A stretch of 64,000 bases of DNA from Diphasiastrum complanatum (taxonomy: Eukaryota > Streptophyta > Lycopodiopsida > Lycopodiales > Lycopodiaceae): contig CM055106.1 in assembly GCA_029204225.1 (NCBI GenBank), positions 12,398,107 through 12,462,106 of the forward strand. Direction: 5' to 3'. Under the pieces are notes generated by a model that was given only the letters and a program-made list of their open reading frames with translations, had not been told where the DNA came from and searched no databases. Positions 21,939 to 32,767 of this stretch are shown here, piece by piece (positions within the stretch are counted from its first letter, which is position 1; each line of letters starts with the position of its first letter). The position numbers were made by a program, and so were the translations under genes.

Positions 21939-24900
21939 ATGGCTACAAATGGAGGCTACATGTTGGAAAGCAATGATAGGCTTACCTCCCTCAACTATTC
22001 TACTTGGAAAGTAAGGATGGAGTCTTTGCTTGAGATGAATGAGTTGATGGATATTGTTGTAGGTGTGGAGGAGAGACCTTTGGCACCTCAAGAACAATTG
22101 AGGTATGACAAGAGGGCAAAGAAAGCCCTTCACATGATCAAGATGAATGTGACAAATGAGCTTATCAAAGAGGTTGGTAAGTGCACATCATCTAGTGAAG
22201 CTTGGGAAGCCTTGAAGAAGGTTTATGAATCCAAGTCTACTTCTAGAGTGTTGACATTAAGAAGGCAAATCTTTTCTTGTATGCAAAAGAAGAGTGAGAA
22301 TGGACATGCTTTTGTTTTGAGAGTTAAAGCATTGAATGATGAGTTAGCATGCATTAATGATGGCATAAATAATGAGGAGCTTGTTCAAGTGATTCTCAAT
22401 GGCTTGTTGGATGATCATGCTAATCTTGTTCAAAGTTATGCTATCCAAAAATGTTTACCAAGTGTTGGAGACTTGCAAGAGGTCTTGTTGGCTGAAGAAT
22501 TCAGGTTGCAAGCAAGAGTGGGAGCATCTTCTACATCTCAAGGAGGAGAAGAGGAGGCAATGTTCTCTAAAGGCAAGTTCAAGGGCAAAGGTAAAAGCAA
22601 TTGGTCTAAAGGGCAAGACCAAGGTGAGCACTCTACTTTTGGCAAAAAGAAGGATAGATCTAAGCTAAAATGTTTCTATTGTGGAGTCAAAGGGCATTTT
22701 GCTAGTGATTGTCTTAAGAAAAAGAGGGATCAAGGGGAAAAGCAAACCAATCTAACTATTGATGAGGGTGGGGATGAGCTTCTTTCAAATGATGCTTTTG
22801 TTATGTCATCTTGCTTGTTGGCTAATCATGGAGACATTGATCCTTGGTGGATTGATAGTGGAGCCACTTCTCATATGACATATCATAAAGAGTATTTTTC
22901 ATCTTTAATGGCATTTGATGGTGATAGGAAGGTAATCTATACCGCAAATGATGGTGAGTGTGCAATCAAGGGGATTGGCACAATTCCTATTTCACTTTCT
23001 ACAAATAGGAATATAGAATTGAAAGATGTTTTGCTCATTCCATCCATTACCAAGAACTTACTTAGTGTAAGCCAAATGCTTGACAAAGGATTCAAAGTTG
23101 AGTTTGATGGTGATGCTTGCTTGATCAAAAAGGGGTGTAGTATCATTGCAAAAGGGAAAAGGCAAGGGAAATTGTTCAAGCTTGATGCATGTGTTGTTGC
23201 TAACCAAGTTGGATGCATGGCAAATGAACAAATGTCAATTCAAGAGGTATGGCATAAAAGGATGGGACATCTCAACTACAAGGCCTTGGAGGTAATAGCC
23301 AAAAAGGAGGTAGTAAGGGGACTTCCTAAGTCTCTTACTTGCTTGAATCATGTTTGTGAAGAATGTGCTTTGTCTAAATCACATAGATTGCCATATACTA
23401 GATCTATATCTAGATCTAAGATGCCTTTTTCTCTCTTGCATTCGGATATTCATGGTGTTACTACAATTAGCAATGGAGGTGCTAAGATGTATGTAACTTT
23501 CATTGATGATTTTAGTAGATTTTGTTGGGTTTATCTACTAAAGAGCAAGGATGAGGTGTTTGATGTGTTTGTCAAGTTCAAAGTTGCTATTGAGACTCAA
23601 TTTACAACCAAAATCAAATGCTTGAGGAGCGACAATGGTGGTGAATACATTTCTAACAAATTCAAAGCCTTTTGCGATGAGCATGGGATCAAGAGGGAGT
23701 ACACATGTCCAAGAACACCACAACAAAATGGAGTGGCCGAGAGGAAGAATAGAACCTTGTGTGAGAGTGCAAAGGCAATGAGATTGAATGCTAATCTTCC
23801 TAAACCTTTTTGGAGTGATGCTTTGTTGTGTGCAAATTTCCTATGCAATAGATGGCCAAGTGTTGTATTGGAAGGAAAAACCCCTTTTGAAGCTTTGTTT
23901 GGTACGAAGCCTAATGTCAAGTTTCTAAGAACTTTTGGATGCATTTGCTACTTCAACATTACTCTTGATGATAGAACTAAGGAGGATCCATCTTCAAGAA
24001 AGGGCATTTTTGTTGGTTATAGTGAAGTAAGCAAAGCATATAGGATTTATGTTCCTTCAATCAAGAAAGTGTTCACAAGTAGGGATGTCATTTTTGATGA
24101 AAGTAACATTCCAAAAGTTGTTTCAAGTGATGATGGTGTTGTTGCAACTAATGTGCTTGATGACAATGGAGTTGATGACACATTGGATGTGGATGTTGAA
24201 GAAGCCTCTTCAAGTCAAATTCCAAGGAGAACTCCAAGGCATAAAGTGAAACCCTCAAGGCTCACTTATGATGGCAAAGGTAAGCAAGTGGTGGATGGAT
24301 CCAACTATGCTTTCCTAACTTCTTTTGATGTACCTTCATGTGTAGATGAAGCAAGGCAAAAAGAGGAATGGATCCAAGCAATGGATCTTGAGTTTGAAGC
24401 ACTTATGAAGAACAACACATGGAGATTGGTGGAGCTTCCAAAGGGCAAAAGTGCAATTGGATGCAAATGGATCTTCAAGGTAAAGACAAATCAAGATGGA
24501 TCTATCAACAAGTTCAAGGCAAGGTTGGTGGCTAAAGGTTATGCTCAAGAGCATGGCATTGACTATGAGGAAACCTTTGCACCCGTGGCAAAGATGGTGA
24601 GCATAAGAGTAATCATTTCCCTTGCAACTCTTTATGGATGGGATCTTTGGCAATTAGACATTTCTAATGCTTTCTTGAATGGTGATCTTGAAGAGGAAGT
24701 CTACATGGAGCAACCCGAGAGCTATGTTTCTCATAGCAAGCCTAATCATGTGTGTTTTCTACAAAAAAGTTTGTATGGTCTTAAGCAAGCACCAAGGAGT
24801 TGGTATGCTAGGCTTAACTCTTTTCTACTTTCTCAAAACTTCACTATGAGTGAGTATGATCATTCACTTTACTTTAGAATTAGTGCTAATGATGTTACAA

Positions 24901-25889
24901 TCCTTCTAATTTATGTGGATGACATTATTTTAAGTGGAGGGAACAAGGAAGATATAGAAGATATCAAGAAAGCACTAAAAAAGGAATTTGAAGTGCATGA
25001 TCTTGGTCTTTTGAGCTATATCTTAGGAATAGAAGTAATTAGAACTTCTCAAATCACTTTTATTTCACAAGAGAAGTATGCTATTTCTATTCTCAATAGA
25101 TTTCATATGGTAGATGCAAATCCTATTGATACACCTATGGAATCACATGTAAAGCTAACTATAAGAGGTAATGAAAGATCCTTCGAGGACATTACTCTCT
25201 ATAGGAAGCTAATAGGTTCTCTTATATATCTAACCATCACAAGACCTGATTTATCTTATTGTGTTGGTAGATTAAGCCAATTCATGCAAGATCCTAGCAT
25301 AGAACATTGGAAACTAGGAAAGAGGATCTTGAGATACATCTCGGGAACAAAAGATTTTGGCATTGTTTATAGAGGCTCATCACCTAACTTATTTGGTTTT
25401 TCAGATTCAGATTTTGCAGGAGACCTTATGGATAGAAAATCCATAAATGCACATGCTATTTTCATAGGTGATGGAGCTATCTCATGGATGTCGAAGAAAC
25501 AAGCAACTATATCACTTTCTTCTAGTGAGGCCGAGTACAAAGCTTTGACATCATGCACAAAGGAGATGGTGTGGATCAAGAGGATGATTATGGAGCTTCA
25601 TTTGCTGGATTTTTCAGAGAGTCCAATCATCTTTTGTGACAACCTTTCAGCCCAAAGTCTAGCAAGCAATCCGGTTTTCCATGCAAGGAGCAAACATATC
25701 GAGGTGGCTTACCATTTTGTGAGAGAACAAGTGTTGGCAAAAGAGATCAAGCTTGAACATGTCCCATCAAAGGAATGTGTGGCTGATATCTTTACCAAAG
25801 CATTGGGAAAGGACTTATTTTTCAAGCATAGAACAAGTCTTGGTGTACTTTCTAAATCTATGCTAAAACTAGTTGAAGAGGGAGTGTGA
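21939..25889 (+). CDS. Gag-Pol polyprotein of Copia element B (1316 aa)
   Basis: Uninterrupted frame for the whole retrotransposon polyprotein. Gag covers about residues 1-300, with SLNYSTWKVRMESLL near 18-32, a Lys/Gly-rich stretch and the CCHC knuckle C245, C248, H253, C258. Protease has D306-S-G-A. The pre-integrase zinc finger is H439, H444, C473, C476. Integrase has D503, D565 and E601, with exactly 35 residues between the last two. RT has the catalytic YVDD at 992-995 after QLDISNAFLNGDLEEEVYM and GLKQAPRSWYARL. RNase H has D1156, D1158, E1197 and D1234. The order Gag-PR-IN-RT-RH defines Copia. The start is the first ATG of the frame after the leader, just before GGY..SNDRL, conserved in J. 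The stop overlaps the first bases of the 3' LTR. Being one frame, Gag surplus must come from another mechanism, not visible here. Confidence 0.97.
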   Translation: MATNGGYMLESNDRLTSLNYSTWKVRMESLLEMNELMDIVVGVEERPLAPQEQLRYDKRAKKALHMIKMNVTNELIKEVGKCTSSSEAWEALKKVYESKSTSRVLTLRRQIFSCMQKKSENGHAFVLRVKALNDELACINDGINNEELVQVILNGLLDDHANLVQSYAIQKCLPSVGDLQEVLLAEEFRLQARVGASSTSQGGEEEAMFSKGKFKGKGKSNWSKGQDQGEHSTFGKKKDRSKLKCFYCGVKGHFASDCLKKKRDQGEKQTNLTIDEGGDELLSNDAFVMSSCLLANHGDIDPWWIDSGATSHMTYHKEYFSSLMAFDGDRKVIYTANDGECAIKGIGTIPISLSTNRNIELKDVLLIPSITKNLLSVSQMLDKGFKVEFDGDACLIKKGCSIIAKGKRQGKLFKLDACVVANQVGCMANEQMSIQEVWHKRMGHLNYKALEVIAKKEVVRGLPKSLTCLNHVCEECALSKSHRLPYTRSISRSKMPFSLLHSDIHGVTTISNGGAKMYVTFIDDFSRFCWVYLLKSKDEVFDVFVKFKVAIETQFTTKIKCLRSDNGGEYISNKFKAFCDEHGIKREYTCPRTPQQNGVAERKNRTLCESAKAMRLNANLPKPFWSDALLCANFLCNRWPSVVLEGKTPFEALFGTKPNVKFLRTFGCICYFNITLDDRTKEDPSSRKGIFVGYSEVSKAYRIYVPSIKKVFTSRDVIFDESNIPKVVSSDDGVVATNVLDDNGVDDTLDVDVEEASSSQIPRRTPRHKVKPSRLTYDGKGKQVVDGSNYAFLTSFDVPSCVDEARQKEEWIQAMDLEFEALMKNNTWRLVELPKGKSAIGCKWIFKVKTNQDGSINKFKARLVAKGYAQEHGIDYEETFAPVAKMVSIRVIISLATLYGWDLWQLDISNAFLNGDLEEEVYMEQPESYVSHSKPNHVCFLQKSLYGLKQAPRSWYARLNSFLLSQNFTMSEYDHSLYFRISANDVTILLIYVDDIILSGGNKEDIEDIKKALKKEFEVHDLGLLSYILGIEVIRTSQITFISQEKYAISILNRFHMVDANPIDTPMESHVKLTIRGNERSFEDITLYRKLIGSLIYLTITRPDLSYCVGRLSQFMQDPSIEHWKLGKRILRYISGTKDFGIVYRGSSPNLFGFSDSDFAGDLMDRKSINAHAIFIGDGAISWMSKKQATISLSSSEAEYKALTSCTKEMVWIKRMIMELHLLDFSESPIIFCDNLSAQSLASNPVFHARSKHIEVAYHFVREQVLAKEIKLEHVPSKECVADIFTKALGKDLFFKHRTSLGVLSKSMLKLVEEGV
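25873..25884 (+). other. Polypurine tract of element B
   Basis: TTGAAGAGGGAG immediately before the 3' LTR; primes plus-strand DNA. It lies inside the last codons of the polyprotein. Confidence 0.9.
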
Positions 25890-26537
25890 AAAATTGTCAA
25901 CTAGTAGTATTTTCCTAACTTGAGATTTTGTAGGCCTATGGCCAAATAAAAGTTAGAGATAGGTTCATACATGTATGTAGAGGCCCAAAGTATGTGTACA
26001 CTACTTTTGAGGTCACATTAATTAGAGGAGGTCGAGTGTGGAGCTCTTCTATTGGCTCATAATTTGGTGCATTCCTATTTGACCAAATTTCTAGGTATAT
26101 GGGTGAATCCTATTGGACCCCAATTTTAGCCTATCATAAGACAAGTGGCCAAGAGGCACTATGGCTGCTATAAATAGCCATCTCCACGAGTATGTACACA
26201 TCTCATTTTCATTCTATTGAATGAATGTTATGCTCTTTGAAGGTCCATCTTCTTCTCTCTCACTTTTTTGTTCATATCTTGCATTCTAGCCACTAGAATT
26301 GTGATTTCTTTGTTGCTATGGCTTCACACGTGTGAAATGCAAGTTGTAGGCTCTGAAGTACGGACAGGGACAGCAAGTTTCTGTTTGTGGAAGCTTATGA
26401 TCAGATTTTGATGTTTAGTTGATGTTTAGTATGCTTAACATCACAATTTCTATCATTTTTTCAATCTAGATGTGCATAACTTCCATGGCCAAGATCTTTA
26501 TGAAACTTTAGCATCTTTTGGATCTGAGTTTTTCACA
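25885..26537 (+). repeat. 3' LTR of element B
   Basis: 653 bases, identical to the 5' LTR except one base found by eye. Palindrome at 26323-26336, TATA box at 26169-26176. Confidence 0.97.
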
Positions 26538-26542
26538 GTAGA
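26538..26542. other. Target-site duplication GTAGA, right
   Basis: Pairs with 20672-20676. Confidence 0.95.
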
Positions 26543-27005
26543 TACTTGTCAAGATCATGCATTATTAGTCAATCTAGATATGCTCTTTCTATCTTTAAGA
26601 AATTTCATATGGAAAATTGCAAGAGCATTGATACTCCCATGGAGTATGTTGTAAAAGATCCTATCAAAGAGGATGAAAGATCCTTCAAGGACATAACTGT
26701 TTATAGGAGTCTTATTGGCTCCCTCATATGGTTGACAGTTACTAGGCCGGATTTGAGCCTTAGTGTGCATAAATTGAGTCAATTCATGCAAGATCCAAAG
26801 ATTTGCCATTGGAAATCGGCCAAAATGATCTTGAGATATGTATCTTCCACACTTGATTATGGATTATTCTATAAAAGTGAAGATCTATCAATGGTTGCCT
26901 ACTCGGATTCGGACTTTGCAAGTGACAAGGTGGATAGGAAGCCCACTAGTGCTTTTATTGTTTTTATTGGAGGCAATTTTGTGTCTTGGTTATCCAAGAC
27001 AAGTC
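26538..27005 (+). pseudogene. Element C RT end and RNase H, after nested element B
   Basis: Resumes where 20676 stopped: DTCQDHA, then after a one-base frame change SQSRYALSIFKKFHMENCKS, DTPMEYVVKDPIKEDERSF, SLIGSLIWLTVTRPDLSLS, MQDPKICHWKSAK and RNase H YSDSDFASDKVDRKPTSAF..SWLSK. Homology ends at about 27000, before the SSCEAEY motif, so the rest of RNase H and the 3' LTR are lost. Confidence 0.88.
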
Positions 27006-29330
27006 ATATTTGTTGCTCTCTAGTTCTCATAAAAACTTGTCAATTTTTTAGGCCATTTTATTTTGATCTAGATATAACTTCCTTTCACAATTTTTAAATG
27101 TTATGCATATGCAAGTCTCCTTTCACATCAAACTAATAGAACTAAGTTTTGAATGTATATCTCTAGTTATTTCCCAACAAGTGAGCATGGATTTCACGCA
27201 CACTTTTGTGCGCATGTGCGCATGCACACAAAAGTGTGCTAAAAACAACTCTAGTAATAACCTTGGAATATCAAGCATTTTGAAGAGTAATGACATGAAA
27301 ATCACCTCAATGTGATAAAAGTCATTCTCTAGAAAGAGGAATCCACATAGAGTATAGCATCTCAATAGTGAGAGATCTAGTTTTATGGCTAAAAAATGGC
27401 CATCCAAACATCCATTTTCTAGAAGAATTACTTTCATTGATAATATTTACAACTTCAATATGAGCATATAGCATCTACCAATTTTAATCTTATAGTTGAT
27501 TTTAAAATAAACATCCATCATGTACATTCAATACAAAGCATAAATCAACTTTGTGTTTTTGTATCATTATGATGATCTGCATCAACCAATTATTGGAAGT
27601 TTGTATATGCTAATAAGGATTTCTCCTTATTGTAAATTTATGTGGTTTAACATCATTGGACAACTATACCACTTTATCAATAAGAGTACAATATTTTCTT
27701 ACAAATCTTTTAGTAATACATGACTATAAATTTAGAAATCCTAAATATTCAAGACCATATTGAATTGCCCTTTTCTATCGAATATGTGGTTTATAAATAT
27801 TGAAAAATACAAAAACAAATGCAAGATTTCAATTTTAAGGATGGCAGCTATTAGCACGTCAAGGTATGTGATGTGCGTAGCTAGGAACATTTTTAAACAA
27901 AATGAATTGAGATAACATCAAAGTCTCACTCAATTGGGTAAATCTCAAAAAATATATGAATCTGAATGGTCTGAATTGCAATCTCATTTGGAAAAGGATA
28001 GTGCTTATATAATAAATACTTATGTGTTGTCTTTTGAAAAAGTTAACATGAGTTTGCTAGGTTATGTCAAATGTTATAGAAACTCAAATGATTTTAATTC
28101 CATTGATTTTATAATAAGTCATGTCACTTACAATCCACACTAGCAATATATACATTTATTTTCATAACCAATATAAGTATGATATCCTCATCTTTTATTA
28201 GTTGTCTTCACACTTGGGAAGCTATGTAATGACTATCTCAACTTGTTTAAATCAATCTTGCTCAAGGTTCAACTTTGCTACTTCCTCGAAAGGAGATAAT
28301 TTTGAAAAAAAAATTCTTGGCAAGTCAACCTCAAAGAGATTATATAAACTATAATAATCTCTTTAAGATTCCAAAATAACATTCAATACTTTGTTGTATA
28401 TTTGACATTGAGACTCTTTTGGATACATTGCACTAGAAAATCATTTTTATGCACTAATTCAGAAAAAGGATTTATGTAGAATTATCTTCAACCTTGTATT
28501 GCTAGGTGTAGTTAAAGATTCGATGTTTTCATTTAAGAAATTGAAATATGAGAAGTCAATGTACTCTTGAGTATGGCTGATGTAGAAAGAGCAAGCAGGA
28601 ATCTCAACGATATGTTAAAATTCAAAAAGCTTCATATTTAGCATTTGTGCTTATACTTTTAGTAAACTCCAAGAAAACATCACTAGTAGATAGAAAAATA
28701 TCAAATGTATTGAGAATATGACTTGATGTGAATTTATTTTTATGAAATTTGATAGACCAAAATGTCCTAAAAATGATATATCAAGTTGAGAAAATGCTTT
28801 AAGTAATTATCAAATGTTGTGTACAAAATTGTTGAAGAAAAACTCATTGATTTATGTATTGTTTTGTCATTTTGCAACATTCCAAAACATACAATCAAGC
28901 CAAACATGTCATAGGTTGACTAAATGTGAAATGAAATGATTCAACTTTGATCACTATAGCAATATTCAGTTTTATAATAGTAGTACTTTATGTTATGTAA
29001 TTTAATGAGTTTTTTGAGAATTTCTCTATTTGTTCTATAGTATTGATTGCAATTTGAAATACCAATTCTAATAAGTGGTATTTTATATGTTGAAAACCTT
29101 CCTTTTTATATACCATGCATAGTCAAGTTAGAAAAGTGACATAATGACCATAGGGTACTCTTAAATACTGTGCTAAGTTCTCATACTACCATGGATAAAT
29201 GGCCCAAAAAGTATAAGAGAATAGTTTGTCAATTAGAGAGAGATAATACAAAATAATGTTGAAAAATGAAAAACCATCTATCTTGACTTTAGGCTTTTGA
29301 CAAAGTTTTTTCTATGTGAATATGTTGTTT
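27006..29330. other. AT-rich stretch without recognised genes
   Basis: About 2.3 kb of AT-rich sequence. The open frame 27934-28143 (69 residues) has no known motif. The only structure seen is the palindrome at 27198-27239. Confidence 0.45.
27198..27239. repeat. 42-base near-perfect palindrome
   Basis: GCACACTTTTGTG at the left pairs with CACAAAAGTGTGC at the right; the centre GCGCATGTGCGCATGCAC is alternating purine-pyrimidine and nearly self-complementary. Potential cruciform or Z-DNA former. Confidence 0.85.
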
Positions 29331-29891
29331 CATATTGTAAAAGCCAAATTTGGCCTAGAAGAAACTCGAGCTACATGGGTTCTTCAAGTCTAGTTGGTAA
29401 TACACAACTTGCATATAGAATGTAGACATAGAAATGTCGATAATAGGCTTGTAGAAACTCGTGGCATATCACATGCAATGGTTGTAAGTGATCCATAGTG
29501 ACATGTAAAGCATGCACAAAGTGAATTGGACACATGCATGATGATTTGTACAATTCTAGCTGAAAATTTGACACTTGGTAAAAGTAGGTAGAAATGCATA
29601 CATGTAAAGTGACAAATGTCACTAATTCTCTAGTTTTCACTTATAGATGTGGATGGAAGATCAATGGAGATGGTTCTATCTTGTCATCCACCACTTTAGA
29701 TTTCTTTTCTTTCTGCTCCATCGAATATGGTTCTGGCTGAAGCATGCTAGATTGTGAATCAGCCATAAAATCTTGTACTCTATCTTGACATCCATTTTAG
29801 AATCAATTTATGTGCTAAACACAAAGCTTAACAAGATCATTCACACTTGAGGATCATTCCTCACACGTGTGAGCTTGCTAGAATTTTATCA
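29331..29891 (+). repeat. LTR end of an unassigned element (I)
   Basis: The right boundary is clear: TTTTATCA followed by TGGTATCAG at 29892. TCACACGTGTGA at 29861-29872 and the preceding TCACACTTGA resemble the 3' parts of the other LTRs. The left boundary is a guess. Confidence 0.5.
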
Positions 29892-29904
29892 TGGTATCAG
29901 ACCC
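29892..29904 (+). other. Primer-binding site, diverged
   Basis: TGGTATCAGACCC, close to the initiator Met tRNA complement but with changes after position 10. Confidence 0.6.
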
Positions 29905-31199
29905 AAATTTAGCTTTGCATGCTATTATCTCTGTCTGTGCAAGAATTAGTGAGCCCAATTCAAGCAAAAAAGTTGTTTATCACTTTTTCTTATCTTTTCT
30001 TGAAAAGTGTTTGGATCAAAGAGGATAGAAACTAGATTTTCATATCATTGTGTCTGAATGAATGCTAATGGCTTGAGCCTGACATGATATAGCAAAGGAA
30101 AAAAACGTGCTAGAGGCCGTGGGCTCTGATAACTGTCGGCAAAGAAAGAGCAAATGAATATCTGACATCTAAAAATGACTGTCCATAAGCCAATGGAATG
30201 CTGCCACAGGAGTATAGAGCAGTTAGAAAGTAGAGTTGATGGCTCAGGTAAGGAAAAACAGGCCTCTGACAATCTACCTTTCGATTATAGAACACCTTGG
30301 AACTGTTGTTAGAGATAAAAGAGCGTTGGAAACTGCCATTGGTTTGATTGCCGCTAGAAATGTCATTCTGCCCTTCTACATGTGTGTAGCGCTCTGCTCT
30401 GCTGTAGGAAAACCTAAGATCTGCACCCTAACTGTGCACTGGAGGCTCCAATGCCAGAATCCCGACTGGCTGCCCTACGTAGAAGAAGAGCGCTAGAAAA
30501 CTGTTTGTAAACTGCCTCTAATGATGTGTAGGTTGTCGCTGCCATTGAAATGCGTTGTCTCTGCTGTAGGAAAGCCGCCTTCAAATGTATGTCTGCTGAC
30601 TAATGATTTAGGGCTGCCTCTGGCTTTGCGAATATGCTGGAGGCTCTGCCTGTATGCATTGTGGCTGCCTACAATGGCTCGAATTAGCCCTAACCGACTT
30701 CAGAGAAAGAGAAAATCAGTCTGTCGAATGAATAAGTTCAAACAATCCATTGAAGTTTGATAGCTGAAGGTTAATTAATGTAATTGGCCATTCAAATGTG
30801 CCCTCATAAAAGTGTCTTCACAAAACAGCAAAAGGTTGCTTTAACCAAATGGCCTAAGTATGTCTTAGATATTGTACTGGCTTGGATATTCACTTACACA
30901 ATGACTTAGATACTCCACAAGCATAGTGGTTTAAACATTGCCTTAGATACTTGACTATCTAATAGCTTAAACAGTTCACCTTCGATAGCCCGCTTGTGGT
31001 CTTTAAAGTACAAGGCAACTGTAATAGTGCATGTTAATAGTTGCCCTTTATTCATGAGTTTTAGTCCTTAGAAAGCAAAGGATAGGTAGTGTACAAAAAG
31101 GTCGTAGTGCCATAAAAAAGATTTGTACTCATAACACTAAATATAGCTTAAAACCATACTAAGCACTACGGTAAGAAGTAACGTTTATAATTTAGCATT
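29905..31199. other. No recognised gene
   Basis: Leader-like sequence to about 30060, then a less AT-rich block 30060-30760 in which CTGCTGTAGGAAA(A/G)CC occurs twice (near 30400 and 30560). Open frames 30236-30496 and 30521-30760 have no recognised motif. Confidence 0.4.
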
Positions 31200-31593
31200 A
31201 AGAAGCCGACAAAATTTAGTAGAGTGTCATAGTCATGGCTCCACACCAATGCATCTTTAAGCTTTTGGAAAGCCTGTAGGGCTTCCTTCTTCCTTCGTGT
31301 GTGAATGGATTTCGATGTTGCTTGCCTTTCTGACAAGCTTCGCAAAACTCAGCCTCGGGCCTTGAAATCTTGAGACCTGTGACAATGTCTTTTCTGCTCA
31401 TGTCATACAGGCTTCGCATGTTCAGATGATACATTCTCCTATGCCAGAGCTGATCTCCGTTTTCTGAAGCATTTAATATGCTTTCGGAGTTGTTGATTAT
31501 TTTGGCCTGGTAGAGGTTTCCTTCTCTACATCCGACCGTCAGCAACTTGTTTGTCGTCTTCTTGATCATATGACAAGTGTTGCCGTCGAACAT
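31200..31593 (-). pseudogene. Element H pre-integrase domain
   Basis: Frame 31593-31216: FDGNTCHMIKKTTNKLLTVG, QLWHRRMYHLNMRSLYDMSR and FCEACQKGKQHRNPF, the zinc-binding domain before a Copia integrase. The second zinc His (usually MGH) appears as MYH, so both His and both Cys are kept. Homology ends at about 31230. The protein continues upstream at 32768 once the inserted element is removed. Confidence 0.82.
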
Positions 31594-32767
31594 TGTTGAC
31601 TGATTTCTCTTCTAGAATCCGTTTACAGTTCTTTGCTTCATTTACTTCTTGTTTACAGCTTAAACAACTTGGTGTTTAGCCTGTCAGAGCAGAGACTGTG
31701 GGCATGTAGTAGTGTTTATCTTGCTTATTACAATGCCCGGATCAGGCAGAAAGATTCTCGGGGTTGTAGTATGGTTCAACTTGTCACGAATACTCAGATT
31801 TCGAACACTCTTGAACTCTTGAAATCACTTGCAATCATTCTACCATGCAAGCACACCAAGAATTCTAAAAAACAGCTCTTCTTGAAACACGATTGGGCAT
31901 TATTATGGCACTTAAAAACAGAATGCTAAAACGGTTCATTGCAAACTGAACTAAAATCAGATCCTACACTACTTTACTTGCATAAATTGACAAAACAAGA
32001 AACAAAAACTAATCTACAGCATGTTAGAAGTCCAAGAATCAAGAAACTAACCAGCCTTTTGATTCTTGGACATCCCAAGAACATCAAGAACTAGAATGTT
32101 AATGAATATGCAAGATTTATGCCACATTTCTAGCCTATTTAGTTTACTTGAATGCTGGCTCCTACATTAATCCACAAGAAAACATGAAATCTAATCCACA
32201 ACTAGGAAAGCAAAAAAACTAATCCACTCTAAATCCACAACCACACACAATATGAATGAAAGGGCATGATCACCGAGGGCATCACTCAAGAAAACCATCA
32301 TGATCAAGGAGCTTAGTGTAGCATCAAACTCATGGAAAATCTTCTTATTAAGCATGGAGTAGATACAATACAAAAAGCTCATCTTCACAAAGAGGGAGTC
32401 TCTTAAATAAGCAAGAGAGCTCCTTAGGTGGCATCCTAGTGGAATTTCCACATTTCACAAATTACAAGTGGAATATTGCTCTCCACTAGAGGTCACCATC
32501 AAAAGGTGGCTCACTCTACTTTATTTAAGAGGGATCTACTTGCATTTATTACATTTGCTTGGAAATACTAGTTCTTACACTGTCATTCTATCTTCCGGGA
32601 TTCACCATGAGGCTTACACAGTTCTTGCTTGCCATTCCTAACTAGCATTTTTCGGCTCTCAATCTTTGTTGGTCTCATCTTCTCAAAGACCTCCTCGGTC
32701 TAAGGTGAGAGGTGCTATTGAGTTGCTCTATCTGAGTATCTTGGGGATTCATCAGAATCAGCCAACA
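31594..32767. mobile_element. 1174-bp insertion with 5-bp duplication AACAT
   Basis: Starts TGTTGACTGA and ends TCAGCCAACA, whose complement is TGTTGGCTGA, so the termini form a 10-base inverted repeat with one mismatch. It is flanked by AACAT at 31589-31593 and 32768-32772. It splits the pre-integrase/protease region of element H at the codons for VMF. No coding domain inside. TG..CA ends and a 5-bp duplication fit a solo LTR or small non-autonomous LTR element. A pyrimidine/LTR-like block (TGTAAGAACTAG on the minus strand at 32579) lies inside. Confidence 0.8.

Larger units (their letters stand above)
20677..26537 (+). mobile_element. Complete Ty1/Copia retrotransposon B
   Basis: 5861 bases with 653-bp LTRs (20677-21329 and 25885-26537), PBS, a single long gag-pol frame and a polypurine tract. 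It is flanked by the 5-bp target duplication GTAGA (20672-20676 and 26538-26542). By eye the LTRs differ at one position (21133 versus 26341, G/A). It lies inside the RT gene of element C, which resumes in register after it. All catalytic residues examined are present. It appears young and possibly autonomous; activity is inferred, not shown. Confidence 0.97.

Noticed and set aside
22937-25900. Minus-strand frames of 60-115 residues within element B
   Set aside because: They are shadows of the 1316-codon frame and have no motif of their own.
27934-28143. 69-residue frame in the AT-rich stretch
   Set aside because: Length expected by chance, no motif, no related copy seen.
32575-32584. GACAG/CTGTC as a duplication around an inner insertion starting TGTAAGAACTAG
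   Set aside because: The only matching CTGTC (31681) is not followed by an LTR terminus.
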